DNA of 64,000 nucleotides. It comes from Juglans regia. Its lineage: Eukaryota; Streptophyta; Magnoliopsida; Fagales; Juglandaceae. This document shows, one piece after another, positions 44,361 through 57,026 of the stretch. Position numbers and translations under genes: made by a program. A model generated the notes under the pieces. It searched no databases and had not been told where the DNA came from. It was given only the letters and a program-made list of their open reading frames with translations. Where the stretch lies: positions 6,393,485 to 6,457,484 of the forward strand of contig NC_049909.1 in NCBI RefSeq assembly GCF_001411555.2, read 5' to 3'. The first letter of the stretch is position 1; every line of letters begins with the position of its first letter.

Positions 44361-47300
44361 CTACCGAATATTACATTCTAAATTTACAATTAGCACTTTC
44401 GAAACTGAGGTAGACCACATGCATCTGTTCTGATGATGCCTTTCAGCAAATGTGGAAGCTCCATTTGACCTACCCACACGTGAAACACCACTACTTCCTA
44501 GACGTATGAAAAAATCAGCAGTCATATTTCCTTCCCGATATATATGACTCACATAAAAATTTATCTCTCCCAATATTCCAACTATTTCTTCCTAAAAATC
44601 CTCTAGATACCAAAGAGTACATCTTCTATTCTTAATCCAATTCACTACTATTAAAGAATCCATCTCAATGACAAGATTATTGAACCCCCATTGCTTACAA
44701 TGTTTAAGACCTGACCATAGAGCCATAACTTTTGCAAGATTATTACTCCCATGCCCATATGACTCGGAGAAAGCATATACCACATACCCGAATTCATTCC
44801 TGACTACTCCTCCTGCACCCAACATTCCCGGATTATTTTGGCTACTACCATCCACATTCATTTTAAGCCACCTTCTATTTGGCTTTTCCCATCTAACTAC
44901 CTTCAAAACTTCCTTCTTTCTTGCAATAATAGGTAAATTCAAAGAATTTAACACCTTAAAATCATTATCCACTAAACGAGAAGCCTTACTAATTTTAATA
45001 CCAACCCAATGAATCCAATACTTAACCCATCTCCATAAAACATGAACCTTTGCTTTCTTATCTTCCATCCTGGCTTTACATCTCCACCTCCATAAATTCC
45101 AGGAAATTATCACCGGAACAAATCCGATTAGCGTACCAAGTTGTGATGATTTTGATGCTCTCCAAAACCAAGCCTCCACAGTTGCTTTCCAAGACTGATT
45201 TGGGACAAACAAAATACCCAACATATTTGAACTGAATTTCCAAATGACAGCCGCTATGTACCCACTATACCTCACATGATCAATCTCCTCTACGGCACAT
45301 TGTAGACAACACTCACACTTGGACACTAAAGGCACTCCCAAATTCCTTATTCGGTCATCCACGGTCAGACTTAAGTTCATGGCCTTCCACATAAACACAG
45401 AAAACTTTTTAGGAATAACAACATTCCATATCCAGTCCGTCCATTCATATTTATTGTTGCTTCCCCGAACAAGACTCCAGGCACTCCTGGACGTAAATGA
45501 ACCATCTGAATTACCCATCCAGATGAGCTTATCTTCTCCTAACCTTTGACCGTTAATTTCATTAGCAAATTCTGCAGCTTTTCCAGACCCTACTAATTGT
45601 TCCAAATAATTCAAATCCCAGCTATTATTCAACATAACTTGATTCACTTTCAAATTCAAATCACCCACAGTCGTCCAACTCTCCCTCAAAGGACCAGAAT
45701 TCATCCACTTATCCTTCGAAAAATAAAAATTCGCCTCATGAATTCTCCACTTAGAATGCAAGAGAACAAACGACAATTCCTTAGGTACAGATTTCTAGAA
45801 TCGGGTTCCTCTTGTTGCGTTAATATCCAACAGATGCACACCATGCCTATATTTTGTAGAAAAATACTTTTGCCAAATAGAATCAGAGCGTAGGAGATTC
45901 CAGGCCAATTTAGAATGTAACGACCTTTGAACATCACTTAACTTCCTCAACTCAAGCCATCCCTCATCCACTGGACTAGAAAGCTTCTCTCATTTAATCC
46001 ACTTTTGCTTAGGATTTCCATTAACCGAACCCCAGAAAAAGGTACTCAAGATCTTATTAATCCGGGTATACACCATTTTCGGAACATGCAACACTGAAAG
46101 GAGATGGATTGGCATACTCAACAATAGTTGTTTTAAAAGAATCAATCTCGCCCCAGCGGAAAGGAAATTTATTTTCCAACCTTCAATCCGATTACGAATT
46201 CTTTGAACAATATCCTGGAAATGTAAAGACTTCAATCTTCCTGATACAATTGGAACCCCTAAATACTTGAAAGGAAACACCCCTTCCGAGAACTGAGTGA
46301 TAGATAAGATATGCCTCCGTCTAGCACTATTAATATGCATACAGGAAAAAATTTGAGACTTGGCATTGTTTACTTGCTATCCTGACCATGAAGCATAAGT
46401 ACTCAAAATACCAACTATTTCCAAAATAAAAGATTTCCCACCATTCAAAAAAATTATCGTATCATCCGCATATAATAAATGTGAGACTATAGGACTATGT
46501 CTCGGATGATAATAACACTTTACTCTTCCTTCTTCATACTTCTTCTTAATCAAACGGGAAAATACTTCCTCCACTAAAATGAATAAGTACGAGGACAAAT
46601 GATCACCTTGTCGTAAACCCCTTCCACCCTTAAAGAACCCCTTTGTTGTGCCATTCATTACAATTGAATACCAAGGTGTAGTAACACATTGCCTCAGGAG
46701 CTGTCGAATTTTCAGAGAGAAACCAAAACCTTCCAGTACACAAAATAAGAACTCCCAATCAATCGTATCATAGGCTTTAGCAAAGTCAATTTTCATCAAT
46801 ATATTACCTCCTCGGATGCTTTTATTAATATCATGAATAAGCTCCTAAGTGAGACTAATATTTTCAAAAATACTTCTACCTGGAAGAAAAGCTCCTTGTT
46901 CCTTTGAAATTATTCTGCTAAAGAGTATTGAAAAACGGTTCACTAGAATCTTAGAGCATATTTTATAAACCACGGAACAAAGACTGATCGGCCAAAAATT
47001 CCCAAATGACTTTGGATTCTGAATTTTAGGAAGTAGAACAATATAAGAGGCAGTGTAAAACCTTGGAAGTTCAGTCCTGCTAAAAAAATCTGTAATTGCT
47101 TCAAATAAATCATCTTTCACTAAAGACCAACAATGTTGATAGAACCCCGAACCAAAGCCATCCGGACCAGGACTACTATCCTTAGGAATAGAAAAAAGAG
47201 CATTTTTTTACTTCCTCCAGCAAAGGAGAACCACCAAAAATATTATTCTCCTCTTCCGACACTTCACCCAAAATTAAATCAGCCAAATTTGGCAATGAAC

Positions 47301-48461
47301 TCGACTAATTTTCCTTTAGAAAATCCTCAAAATATACACAAGCCTCCTCATGAATGGCTTCCAGAGTACTAAGTACACGACCATTAGTCATTCTCATTTC
47401 CATTACCACATTATGTTTCCTACATTGTAAAGCCTTAAAGAAAGAAGATGGCGTTTCACCCTGTAAAATCCAATCATGCTTAAACTGTTGAGCAAGACGA
47501 GCTTGCTCCCTTTTTAACCAGACATCCAGCTCCATCTTAACCAAACTAGCTTCACCTTCTTCAACTTTTATTTCTAAATCTTTAATATGTAGGCCAGTCC
47601 AACCAAATATCTCCTTGTTCCACGTTCTGAGTACCTATTTTAGTCACATCAATTTTTCTGCTAACTTTCAGAAACCAGTTCCATGAACCTGTCCCTCCCA
47701 AGAACTCGACACACAATGCCAAAAATCCACATGCGTAGTCCAGATAAAATGAAATTTAAATGAAGTAGGACCATACCTGGTTAAAGAATCTGAGAGGCCC
47801 AAGAGCATGGGAGAATGATCTGAAGACCTCACGGGCAGATAGTGATGATGAACCGAAGGAAAAAGCTCCAGGAATTTGAGATTGCATAAAGCTCTGTAAA
47901 GCGGTGTCCATGAGCGTGTCATTCCTGATTGCCCATTGCACCATGAATATTTGTTCCCTAAAAATGGCATCTCCACCAATCCACCATTATCAATAAACGA
48001 ACAGAAATCCTCCATTGCCGTGAGCAACCTCAGACAACCACCAATTCACTATCATTCCGCATTATATTAAAATCCCCCAAGATCACATGAGGCAACTGCA
48101 AAGTATTGATAGCAAGCAAATCCTCCCATAAAACTTGCCTATCTAAATACTGGCACTTTGCATATACAGCTGAGATCAAAACGGTTGAATTAATCATCAA
48201 TGAAATATGTTGATTTGATTCTCCCAGGACATCCACCCGTAACCCAGCAATCTAGAAGCACCAAATTTTACCAGCCTTGTCCGCATTAGATAGACATTCA
48301 CTAAACGAAAAATAATGACTCCAATAACTCAATTGACTATCATCCCTGAATGGCTCCACTAGAAATAGAATAGAAGGCTTATGTGCCCGAACCAATGTCC
48401 GTAATCTCTTTTTCGAAGTGCCAGTTCCTCTAATATTACAAAACATAATTTTGTTCATCAT
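44361..48461 (-). pseudogene. LINE-3 ORF2: endonuclease, RT, zf-RVT, RNase H
   Basis: Starts at ATG 48461 (MMNKIMFCNIRGTG). Endonuclease: LFLVEPF, VYAKC, HVILGDFNI and SSDHSPMLL. RT: KIDFAKAYDTIDW and YADD (about 46470), then FKYLGVPIVSGRL. A zf-RVT with CECCLQCAVEEIDH, and RNase H with NVDGSSQNNPG, VIEMDS and YREGN. Stops or shifts lie near 48030, 47300, 47120, 46845, 46377, 45990, 45777 and 44592 (Trp to stop in LEDFW). It is longer than LINE-2 ORF2 because it keeps the segments deleted there, so it is the better reference copy. Confidence 0.9.
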
Positions 48462-49568
48462 TGAATATGTTTAGCGGGTCTGCTTGGAACCCTTTTTGAA
48501 CTTCTTAGCATTCTTTTAGGAATTACCTTCTATCTTGTTAATTCAGAATCAGAATTGCCATCCTTCTCCTTTGCTGGATGCGCCAACTCTGCCTCATCTT
48601 CAGACTTTAATTCCATACCAATATGATCTTGGCCAAAACTCACCAGCTGCAAATCCTTCGAACTAAGAACCCGTGTACCTCTTGTGTGCACCTCAGAATT
48701 ATCTTCCAGTCCATCTATAGGAGACATAACCACAGGCTGCAAAATTTGGTCATCGCCCATAACCAAAGCTAATTCTCTAGCAGATTGAGCTCCACTTGAT
48801 TCTGCAAACATTGTCAAATCTTTCTTATGCACCAAAGGCTTAGCTTCTTCCTTACCAATTTCAGTTTCTTCCTTATCAATCTCAGCTTCTAAAGACAGCA
48901 CCCCTTCATTACTTCCATCTTTTATCGTCTGATCATTGGCCTCTAAATTTTGATTTACCAAAACAGAGGAAGAGTCGATAGTCTTACCTGGCAGATCTTT
49001 CTTGGCATTGACCTCATCCTCATTCTCCTTAGGAACCCAAACTTTATTCGATTTCATAGTCCTCAAGTTCTTGGGTTCTTTCCCTTCCTTGAGCTTAGTC
49101 TTACACACTTTCAGATTGTGTCCTTGCACTTTACAGCAAGAACAAAATGCTGGCAAAGTTTCATACTCCACCTCTAGAAAAATACTAGTAGAGTGTCGTG
49201 GCAATCCAATCCAAAAAGTAGATATTGGATCTTGGATCAATTTTCATCAGCATGCAAACTCTTGCACAATCAGTTCTAGTCGCACACCTTGTTGCATTAT
49301 CCCTACGTAAAAATATTCCAATTGGAGCCACTATATTCCTTAGATATGATTATTGATATAGGTTTGGAGGGAGACTAGGGAGCATAATCCACACTGGTAC
49401 ATGCGCTGGTTCCTAATCCTCTTTAAACTCTATCATCCATTGAAAGGCCTAGTATGCAGCCCCTTCAATGTCGCAACTTTCCCGTGAAATGTCTTTCAAG
49501 AAATCATCTTCGTTTGAGAACCTTACCAAAACATTTCGTGGCCTGCGCATCACAGACACCACTGGCTG
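48462..49568 (-). pseudogene. LINE-3 ORF1, C-terminal part
   Basis: Contains the zinc knuckle CSCCKVQGHNLKVC and the acidic tail, as in LINE-2, then the stop overlapping the ORF2 start (CAATGATGA). Frameshift near 49240 and a stop in the DUF4283-like part near 49413. It is separated from its N-terminal part (52903-53189) by the TRIM/B3 insertion. Confidence 0.85.
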
Positions 49569-49998
49569 TGTAACACCCTAATGGAAGGCCCAAACCACAT
49601 GTCCTATACTCCAAAAGGACTAGTCAATGATACAATTAGAGGCCTATTGGAACCTTATAAAGAGCAAGAACTTCTCCTTCCCAAGCAATGTGGGATCCCA
49701 TACACCACCTACCATTATCCATATCATATGGGGTATCACAATCTACCCATCTTAAATTCCCGACGTCCTCGTCGGGCCTGTCCATTGTAGGTGGCACGGC
49801 TCAAGTCCCACATTTTTAGTTGGGATAGGCTCTGATACCAATTGTAACGCCCCAATGGAAGGCCCAAACCACATGGCCTATACTCCAAAAGGACTAGTCA
49901 ATGATACAATTAGAGCTCCATTGGAACCTTATAAAGAGCAAGAACTTCTCCTTCTTAAGCAATGTGGGATCCCATACACCACCTACCATTACCCCATA
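49569..49998 (-). mobile_element. Miniature LTR element (TRIM)
   Basis: Two direct repeats, 49569-49740 (172 bp) and 49843-49998 (slightly truncated), nearly identical. They flank only 102 bp. The complement of 49828-49840 is TGGTATCAGAGCC, a perfect initiator tRNA-Met primer site 2 bp from the repeat, so the element runs on the minus strand. Repeats start and end TGTAAC...ATCACA on the plus strand. There is no coding capacity, as expected for a TRIM. The short open frame over the left repeat is not a gene. Confidence 0.85.
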
Positions 49999-49999
49999 T

Positions 50000-52902
50000 A
50001 ACGCCCCAATTATCGAAGGTCTAGAGAGTTAACTCTTAATACTTAAAATTAACTTAAATAACACAACTATAAAATCCAGAAAATCCCATAAAATATTAAT
50101 CCACTTAATCAATCCAAAAATCTAAGTTCCTCCATGGTGACAATAAAGAAATCCCCAATAACATAAATTAGAAATTCTCCAAAACTCGAAAACATCCTCA
50201 ACTCATCAAATGAAATACCCGAAAAAATAAATCAGTTTACTAACTACGACCCTCAAATAAGCATTTGTACCCTCAGACACTTATTCCACTACGATCATCA
50301 CGCCTTGCTAAACTTTCTACTCTTGTTCTCCAGCTGAACCATCAAAATTATCTGAAAAATATATGGAGATAAGGGGTGAGTTATCAACAACTCAGTAAGC
50401 AGATGACATATACTAGTGTGTAAACATGAGCATTTACAGAGTTCAGAATGCAGAACAAAAATATTTTCTTTCAGAATGCAGAATCAGAATAATGTTTTCA
50501 AAATATTTTCTTTCAGAATGCAGAGTCAGAACATGTTATCAAAAATATCAGAAATATTCATAATCAAAATCCCTTTGGCATAGCATAAACTGAAACATCA
50601 CATCTTATCTTATTATATCAGAACAAATACCATGTTTAAACCCCGTGGTAGGGTTGTGCAAACCCCGGTAGCTAACCGAGCAGAAACAGAATGTGAATCT
50701 TTCCCTTATTCATTCTCGGAGCCTCGACTGTGCACATAGGAAAGACCACGCAGAAAACCACTTTGTTTCCAAAGTGGGTGCACCAGAAACAAAAAAGTTG
50801 GTACCAACCCGAACAGAGGCCACAGTTTTACACCTGTGGTGAGGTCAGAACAGAACAGAAACAGAAACAGAATGTTATGCTAGAGGTTTTTAGAAATCAC
50901 ATTAGATCATATCAGAGTACATAAAATCTTTATAACAGAAGAAAATCATTACACAACATAATTTATGCACAAAATTTCATATTCGCTCTCTTTTTCAAAG
51001 TTCAGAAACAGAATGTCAAAAATAAGCTCATGTCTACACCAGTCATGACATAAAATAATTTCTTCTTAAAAAGAATCTCATGAGTAATGCAAAACAAATA
51101 ACTGAGGCAGTTCAAACTTCTTTTCAAATTCAAATATGTATATTTTCCAAAAATAACCTCAGCTCATTTTATTTTAATGCAAAGTCTAGCATAGGAACCC
51201 CGCTTATCTGGACTTCTTAGCTTTTTCGGAATTCCTCAAAAACGTCGGACAATAATTAATCATCACCTATAAGGTAATCACGTAAATTTACATAAATTTC
51301 TAATCAATCTCATATTTTGATATTCAAGTGTAAAACTTCTAAAATAATCTATTTTCAATTCCTCAACCCAAAATTCTCATTATTCCTGAAATACCAACAT
51401 CACTTTCTAAACTCATCAATATCCAACATATTACTCTGACTAAAACATTAAATTCCAACTTATTTACAATTGAGATCTTACTATAATTTATAAAACTAGA
51501 ATAACATAACTATATTGAGATCATCATAAGTAGAAAATCATACTTTTATTTAAATCAAAAATATTATTCTAAAAGGATTTAAAATTAAGATTTTTCACTT
51601 GCCGATCACTTCAAAAATTCATTAGTATTTACTTAAAAAAAATATTCCGTTAAAAGTATCAGTCTCCTACAAAAACCAATTTAACAAAATAAATCCACAC
51701 GTGGACGTCCAAATGAAAGCATACTCTACAACCTACATAATATACTCATTAAAATGAACACCCGAAACAATAAGGGGTAAAAAGTAGTAGTACTCCCTAC
51801 TATATGGTTAACGTAATTACATATATATATACACCTTATAATGAACTAGTAGGAAACAGAGAATAAAAATGCAACAACAGTGCAGCGGCAGCACTTACGG
51901 CGAGGTGGGGGCACGACGGCGTGGAGCTGGAGCTGGAGGTAGGCTACGGAAGATGTGGGGTGGCGCCTGGTCACTGGCTGAGAGAGGAAGAGAGGGTGAC
52001 GAGCAAGAGAGGCACACGGTGAGAGAAAGAGGGAGAGTCCGAGAGAAAGGAGACACCAATAAGAAATGACGAGAGCTTACCGAGGAAACTTGAGGCGGCG
52101 TGATGTGGACTGGGGTGATGAGACGTCCTCCTTGGCAGTTTTTGTGGGAGCTTTCGGTGGAGGGTGATTTCAGCGGCTCAAGGTGGCTGAATATGCTCTG
52201 TTTTTGGATACCAAAATAGAGTAGTCCGAGGCTTGCAGTAGTGGCTACGGGGCGTTGGGCTACAGCTCTGTGTGGCTGGGCTTGGTGGTGAGGTGTACCA
52301 CGGTGGCTGAGAAGGGGTGCAACGGTGGTGGTGCAAGGACGGCGCTAAGGGGTCCTAACGCAGAGGCAGCGGCGTGGCTACGTGGGGTTCATAGTTTGCC
52401 CACAGGCTGGGCGGTGGGGCTATCACACAGTGACTTGACTTACAGTTTTTGCAAGGGTGCACCCTCCACGGCTGAATGTTACTTTGGTTTGGGCTTAGGT
52501 TGTGGAGGGCTGGGGTGCTGCGCGGTTGTCTTCGCGTTGCACTACGGTGCAGTGGGTGAAGGAGGCCGAGGCTATGGAGGGAAAAGGTTAGGCAGGGGGA
52601 AGTTTCTGAAATATACCAGAAAGATGTGTGTATTTATATCTATGTAAGGTGGAAACCCTAGAGATAAGAGGAAGACGTGAGTGTGGAAGAAAGCTGAGTT
52701 GTGTGTGTGCATGCATGTCGTGAACGAAAAGAAAACTTATGGGAATTAAGAAATAAAGACCGAAAGAGAAGAAAATAAAATAAAACATGCGGGAAAAAAA
52801 TAAACGTGTGTAGACTAATAAAATAAAATAGAATAAACTAAAACAAAATAAATAAATAAAATAAATAAATAAAATTGAGCTTGATTGGGTCCGGGTGTTA
52901 CA
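50000..52902 (-). mobile_element. Family B LTR (B3), probably solo
   Basis: Minus strand begins TGTAACACCCGGACCC at 52902. The other end, AACGCCCC (50000), lacks its first bases and abuts the TRIM. It shares with B2 the AAGTCTAGCATAGGAACCCCGC area (51182), the CGTGGTAGGGTTG unit and a GC-rich leader. No gag or primer site. The whole TRIM-plus-B3 block sits between GGCTG (49564) and GGCAG (52903), a near-duplication with one mismatch. Confidence 0.8.
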
Positions 52903-53189
52903 GGCAGCGTCGAAAGGCCCCATCGGCTATTTATGAATCCTCTAATATGATCCATAGAAGGCCTTTGCCACAGGAACTTCAAGACCAAAGAAAATCGAAA
53001 CGGAACTGCAGACCGATCCAAATCTTCCTTCGTAAATTGCGCAAAAACTTCGCCCTCCACATGCTTAGGCTGCTGAAGTGGAATAGATACCTCAGGGATA
53101 GCCTGAGGCGTATTTAGCAGTAATTCCACAGATGTCCTATGTCGGACTGGGTTTTGTGGAAGGGGTTGGGATCCTCCTGCATCAGCCAT
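52903..53189 (-). pseudogene. LINE-3 ORF1, N-terminal part
   Basis: Starts at ATG 53189 (MADAGGSQPLPQNPVR) and reads FAQFTKEDLDRSA, FRFSLVLKFLWQRPSMDHIRG and SRWGLST, the start of the DUF4283-like domain. It is cut by the B3 LTR just after RWGLST. The frame running into the LTR is not biological. Confidence 0.88.
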
Positions 53190-53215
53190 GTACGTACGTG
53201 AAAGCACTCCCTAGT

Positions 53216-54259
53216 TAGGGTACGTGTTTTAAAATACTTATGATGGAATCATTATGATTGCCTGAGTATCTCTAAGGGAATATGTTGGGCAGAATCATTC
53301 TGATTGTTGACTATTCTTGATGAAACAACTGGCGAAATCATTCTGATTGTCAGAATTCAAGTCCAAGTTCATGTTAAGGAAAGAAGTCAGTTCAAGTTCA
53401 TGTAAAGTTAAGTTTCTGTTCAAATTCCAGTTCATGTAAAGTTAAGTTTCAGTTCAAGTTCAAGTTCATGTAAAGTTAAGTTTCAGTTGAAGTTCCAGTT
53501 TATGTCAAGTTAAGTTTCAGTTCAAGTCCAAGTTCTTGTTAAGTAAAGAGGTTAGTTCAAGTTCATGTAAAGTTATGTTTCAATTTAAGTCCAAGTTCAT
53601 GTTAAGTAAAGTTTCAGATCAAGTTCATGTCAAGTCAAGTCTCAGTTTAAGTCCAGTTCAGTTTAAGCAAGTCAAGCTCAATTCACATTTAAGTTTAAGT
53701 TATGTCAGTTATGCTATGCTGTATGTCAAGTTATGATATGATTACTTATGACTTTAATTATGCATCCATACTTTTATTGCCATGCATGCATCATTAACCT
53801 GTGTGGAGGTTTTTTGTTAACTTGCTGAGATTTGCAATCAAATCTCATTATGGAAGTCTCAACTTGCTAATTATTAAAGATCTTGTTATAGGATCTGGAG
53901 GAGAGCCGGGAAATCGACCAACCAGAAATGGTTGATTATGCAACGGTGCGATGCCGATGATAGTATAGTAGTTAACTTAAATTACTACTTGTACTATGTA
54001 GCCATTTTAGACTAGCATTATGATCTCAGTTGTTTAGTATGCCCTCTTGTATGAAGTATGTTTTATGTATTTAAGATATTTTCAGTTTGGTGCATAGTAT
54101 TGGTAAAGAAAAAAATTATCCACTACGAATATTTTATAATGATACATGTTAGGAACATTGCATCTTTAATAGTCATTAACGAGGACAGGTAACCTTTTGT
54201 TGCATGTCCCGGCGCTTCAGATGTCTATTTGATCCCAAGCGAAATCTGGGATCGTCACA
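53216..54259 (+). mobile_element. Middle LTR of family A complex, right piece
   Basis: Resumes the LTR after LINE-3 with three further AATCA-N3-TGATT sites (about 53248-53350), the 28/34-bp array and the conserved end ATCGTCACA (54259). A primer-like site follows, so it serves as 5' LTR of the second internal region. Confidence 0.85.
53345..53660 (+). repeat. 28/34-bp tandem array, middle LTR
   Basis: AAGTTAAGTTTCAGTTCAAG units as at 25850, about nine here, with the same 6-bp CAAGTT variation. The extra units account for part of the length difference from the 5' LTR. Confidence 0.7.
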
Positions 54260-54262
54260 GGG

Positions 54263-54274
54263 TGGTTTTAGAGC
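54263..54274 (+). other. Degraded primer-binding site
   Basis: TGGTTTTAGAGC, 3 bp after the LTR end. It matches the initiator tRNA-Met site TGGTATCAGAGC except at two positions (ATC to TTT), so priming would be weakened. Confidence 0.75.
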
Positions 54275-54400
54275 AATACGTCTCTAGGTTTAAATCCATA
54301 TGTCCTTAAAAAATGTATTATTAGGCTTGAAAATTTAGTCTTCATTGGGCTTGAATTTTTTGAAGTATAAGAGATAGTACGTGGTTGTGATACATGTACT

Positions 54401-54412
54401 CGTGTGTTTCAG
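54401..54412 (+). promoter_or_regulatory. Splice-acceptor-like GTGTGTTTCAG before gag
   Basis: It ends 10 bp before the gag ATG at 54423, in a T-rich context, with the same spacing as 26740. It would pair with the LTR donor motif. In this copy the donor lies in LTR sequence lost with the deletion at 43937. Confidence 0.4.
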
Positions 54413-54422
54413 GAAGTGACCC

Positions 54423-55433
54423 ATGACTCGCTATAGAATACCTTGGAACCCTGATGGTGACATCAATCGGGAGAATCAGAATCCTTCGATGGATGGAGGA
54501 TTAGTTGAAGCTATACGTCTGCTGACTGGCATGCTTAGACATAAGCAACAGCAACAAGTGCACGCACCTAAACCCGAAGTTAGGGGTTGTTATGAGAAGT
54601 TTCTAATCCACAGATACCTGAACTTTTCTAGTAATGAAGGACCTCTGAATGTAGAAAAATGGATTATAGATCTCGGAAAGACGTACGAGATATGTAGATG
54701 CACTGAGGACCAGAAGGTTCTATATGCTGGATATGTATTCTAAAGAGAAGCTAGAATATGGTGGGACACACGTAGGCAGCTTCTAGTTAGTGAACTAGGA
54801 AGTCTGGCTGCATTGTCATGGGAGAGATTCAAGGAAGAGTTTGACAATAGATTCTTCCCGAATTCTGTCAAACAGCTGAAGGTGTTGGAGTTCGCGACTT
54901 TAGCTCAAGGCAGTTTGACCGTAGAACAGTACGCTACTAAGTTTATGACATTAGGAAGGTTTGCATCACACTTGATTTCTACTCAAAGGATGCAAGCGCA
55001 GAAGATTCAAGCAGGACTTCAACCAATGATTTATAGTCAAGTAGCTTGCCTAAGAATAGAGAATTACCAAGAGTTGGTAAATGTGGCCACGATAGCAGAG
55101 GCTGAGCAGAGAGGTCTGGCGATCCAGATCAATACCGAACAAAAGAGGACTTCACCATATGCTACTAAAGAAAATTTAGAAAGGAAGAAGATGTCTACTG
55201 GACCAGATAAGGGAAAATGCATCAAGATTGGAAGCTCAATGTCAACCACGTACCCAATATGTGGGATGTGTGGAGAGAACCATGGAGGCAAGTGCAAACT
55301 TACGTTAGGACTCTATTTCAGATGTGGCCAACCTGACCGCTTGATAAAAAATTGTCCCAAAAGAGGTTGTAGAAATGGGGTTGTTCCCAATGGAGATTCC
55401 AAACCAAAGCCACAGCCTCCAGTACCAGCTTGA
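54423..55433 (+). pseudogene. gag: Family A gag (second copy), one stop from open
   Basis: MTRYRIPWNPDGDINREN, then the capsid: WDTRRQLLVSELGSLAALSWERFKEEF in pieces, LTVEQYATKFMTLGRF, YQELVNVATIAEAEQ. Ends with CGMCGENHGGKC and YFRCGQPDRLIKNCPKRG. The only break is a TAA at 54741 where the first copy has CAA (Gln). The zinc knuckle has lost its first Cys (now Tyr) and its His (now Arg), unlike copy 26751, so RNA binding would fail even with the stop removed. 336 codons. Confidence 0.9.
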
Positions 55434-56560
55434 GTGTATGCAATCCCTCCTAGAGACACAGATGCTGACGCCCCAGGAATTGAAGGAGATGGTGCCGTCA
55501 TTGGTATTTTTCTAGGACCTCTATATTAATTAAGCTTAGTTAAGGTTGATTAGATTGCAATTGATGTTATTATTGCATTATTGTTATTTTGGGTAATATT
55601 AAGTCATTGAGGTTTGTAACTTGTACGATGTTTGACTCAAGAGAGTCCTGTTTTTTGGTGATTGTGGTATTGCGTGAGAGTTTAGTTTGGATGCCGAATT
55701 GTTACCCAGGTGGTAAGAGTAACAATTCTCATTAGGAGTATTTCTACTCAAATCAGTTTAGATATAGAACCCTCTAGTAGTTAGAGGAAGGATATTGAAA
55801 GTTGACGAACTAGTATTCCACATATTTGGAATTTGTTTTGACTTTGAGGATCTAATGGAATTTGTGTTTGGAAGAGTAAATTGTTTGGGAGAAGCTTTGG
55901 CCTTAGTACGATTCATTTATGATAGTAGTTTTATCTAGCCACCATTAAATGATTTCTAGCGAAGCATTGTCTTTGTGGATGCATAAATCGCCCTTATCTT
56001 GGAGACTTTTATATGGGGAGTAAAATTTTGGTCTTGAGGATTTACGTGGATTGTAGAAATAGATACTTTTGTTTAAAGTCAGAATAAGAGGCAGCTCATG
56101 ATGGAGAAAAGAGCTATGCCAAATCATAAGAGAGAGTCCTGAGTTTAGGTTAATAGTTGATCGTTTATCAAGGTACCACTTATGAGGACGAACGATTCAT
56201 TTTTGGTATAAAGGAGTAAACTTGTCCCAGGCGGATAGGATTCCCCAAGGAAATAGAGAAAGTGGATTCAGTTGTGTATGGATTAAATTCTTCCAAATTG
56301 AACTATGCGAATACTTGAAGTTTTAGATTTAGAGAGTATGTAGGTACGACTTGATCTACTTTGTGGAAGGATTCCAGTATGAGTGTTGATTTGAGAGAAA
56401 TAGTTAAGGAATGGTAGAATCTCAGTGGTATATATATCTATGGCAAATAACACTTTGAGCAGTAAGGAAAGTAGTGATTTCACTTAAGCAATGATTCATT
56501 ATCCTAGAAGGGTAGGCTAGAAGTCATTAAGTTTAGGCAGTGACCTTTGTGAGTGTTATA
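55434..56560 (+). pseudogene. Decayed pol remnant (second copy)
   Basis: Collinear with 27862-28918, including the RT-like stretch (55798-56076) and the later GGATTAAATTCTTCC segment (56279). Stops are frequent. Both copies share the same deletions of protease, RNase H and integrase, so the loss predates their divergence. Confidence 0.4.
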
Positions 56561-56574
56561 ATTTTTTTTCTATT

Positions 56575-57026
56575 ATGGTGGTAGTTCTTTTGTGTAATCA
56601 TATGATAGTTATATATAAGAATAGTATGGGCTATGAAAGGATGGTGTTACCTCATGAGGAACGTTATCTACCACTACATTCGACTACATGGATAGACCAG
56701 GATAACTTCAAAGCGAGGATGACCCGGGATGGAGCTGAGTCTAGCAGAGCAGCTGAAGTGCATGCTGCAGCCGCCACCATTGAGCCCGCAGCTTCAAAAT
56801 CACCTATGCCATCAACTCACAGCGAACGTTTGATGGTAGAGGTTCAGAAGCCAGACAATGGCGATGAAGAGGTAGTACAGCACCTCGACCCAGGTCTTTT
56901 CGTTAACATGGCTATGATTTAGAGGATGACGCGTTCTACTACTTACTGCAGCAGACCATGCTGATGGACATCGATGCTCCTCCACCAGAGCTGACTAGTG
57001 ACAATACGTCTAGTGATGGACAGTAG
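56575..57026 (+). pseudogene. Unrecognised 3' ORF of family A (second copy)
   Basis: ATG 56575; the frame stays open to 56922. It contains YLPLHSTTWIDQDNFKARMT, an Ala-rich middle and PDNGDEEVVQHLDPG. A shift near 56918 leads to LEDDAFYYLLQQTMLMDIDA and SDNTSSDGQ, then TAG at 57024. The joined product would be about 150 residues with an acidic end. It lies where env-like or accessory ORFs sit, between pol and the polypurine tract. I know no matching domain. It might be a captured host fragment. Confidence 0.5.

Larger units (their letters stand above)
44154..53215 (-). mobile_element. L1-type LINE (LINE-3) with nested LTR insertions
   Basis: T tract at 44154-44163, then on the minus strand the 3' tail, RNase H, RT, endonuclease and ORF1. 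The 5' end (53215) stops about 180 bp short of LINE-2, so it is slightly 5'-truncated. Inserted in the middle LTR of the family A complex. The target duplication is unclear. 49569-52902 is a younger insertion in ORF1. Confidence 0.9.

Noticed and set aside
44668..49310. Many plus-strand frames over LINE-3
   Set aside because: They are antisense shadows of LINE ORF1 and ORF2, whose motifs read clearly on the minus strand.
51869..52647. Two plus-strand frames rich in Gly and Arg (51869-52069, 52255-52647)
   Set aside because: They are in the GC-rich leader part of LTR B3, antisense to the element, with no counterpart in the B2 LTRs and no recognisable domain.
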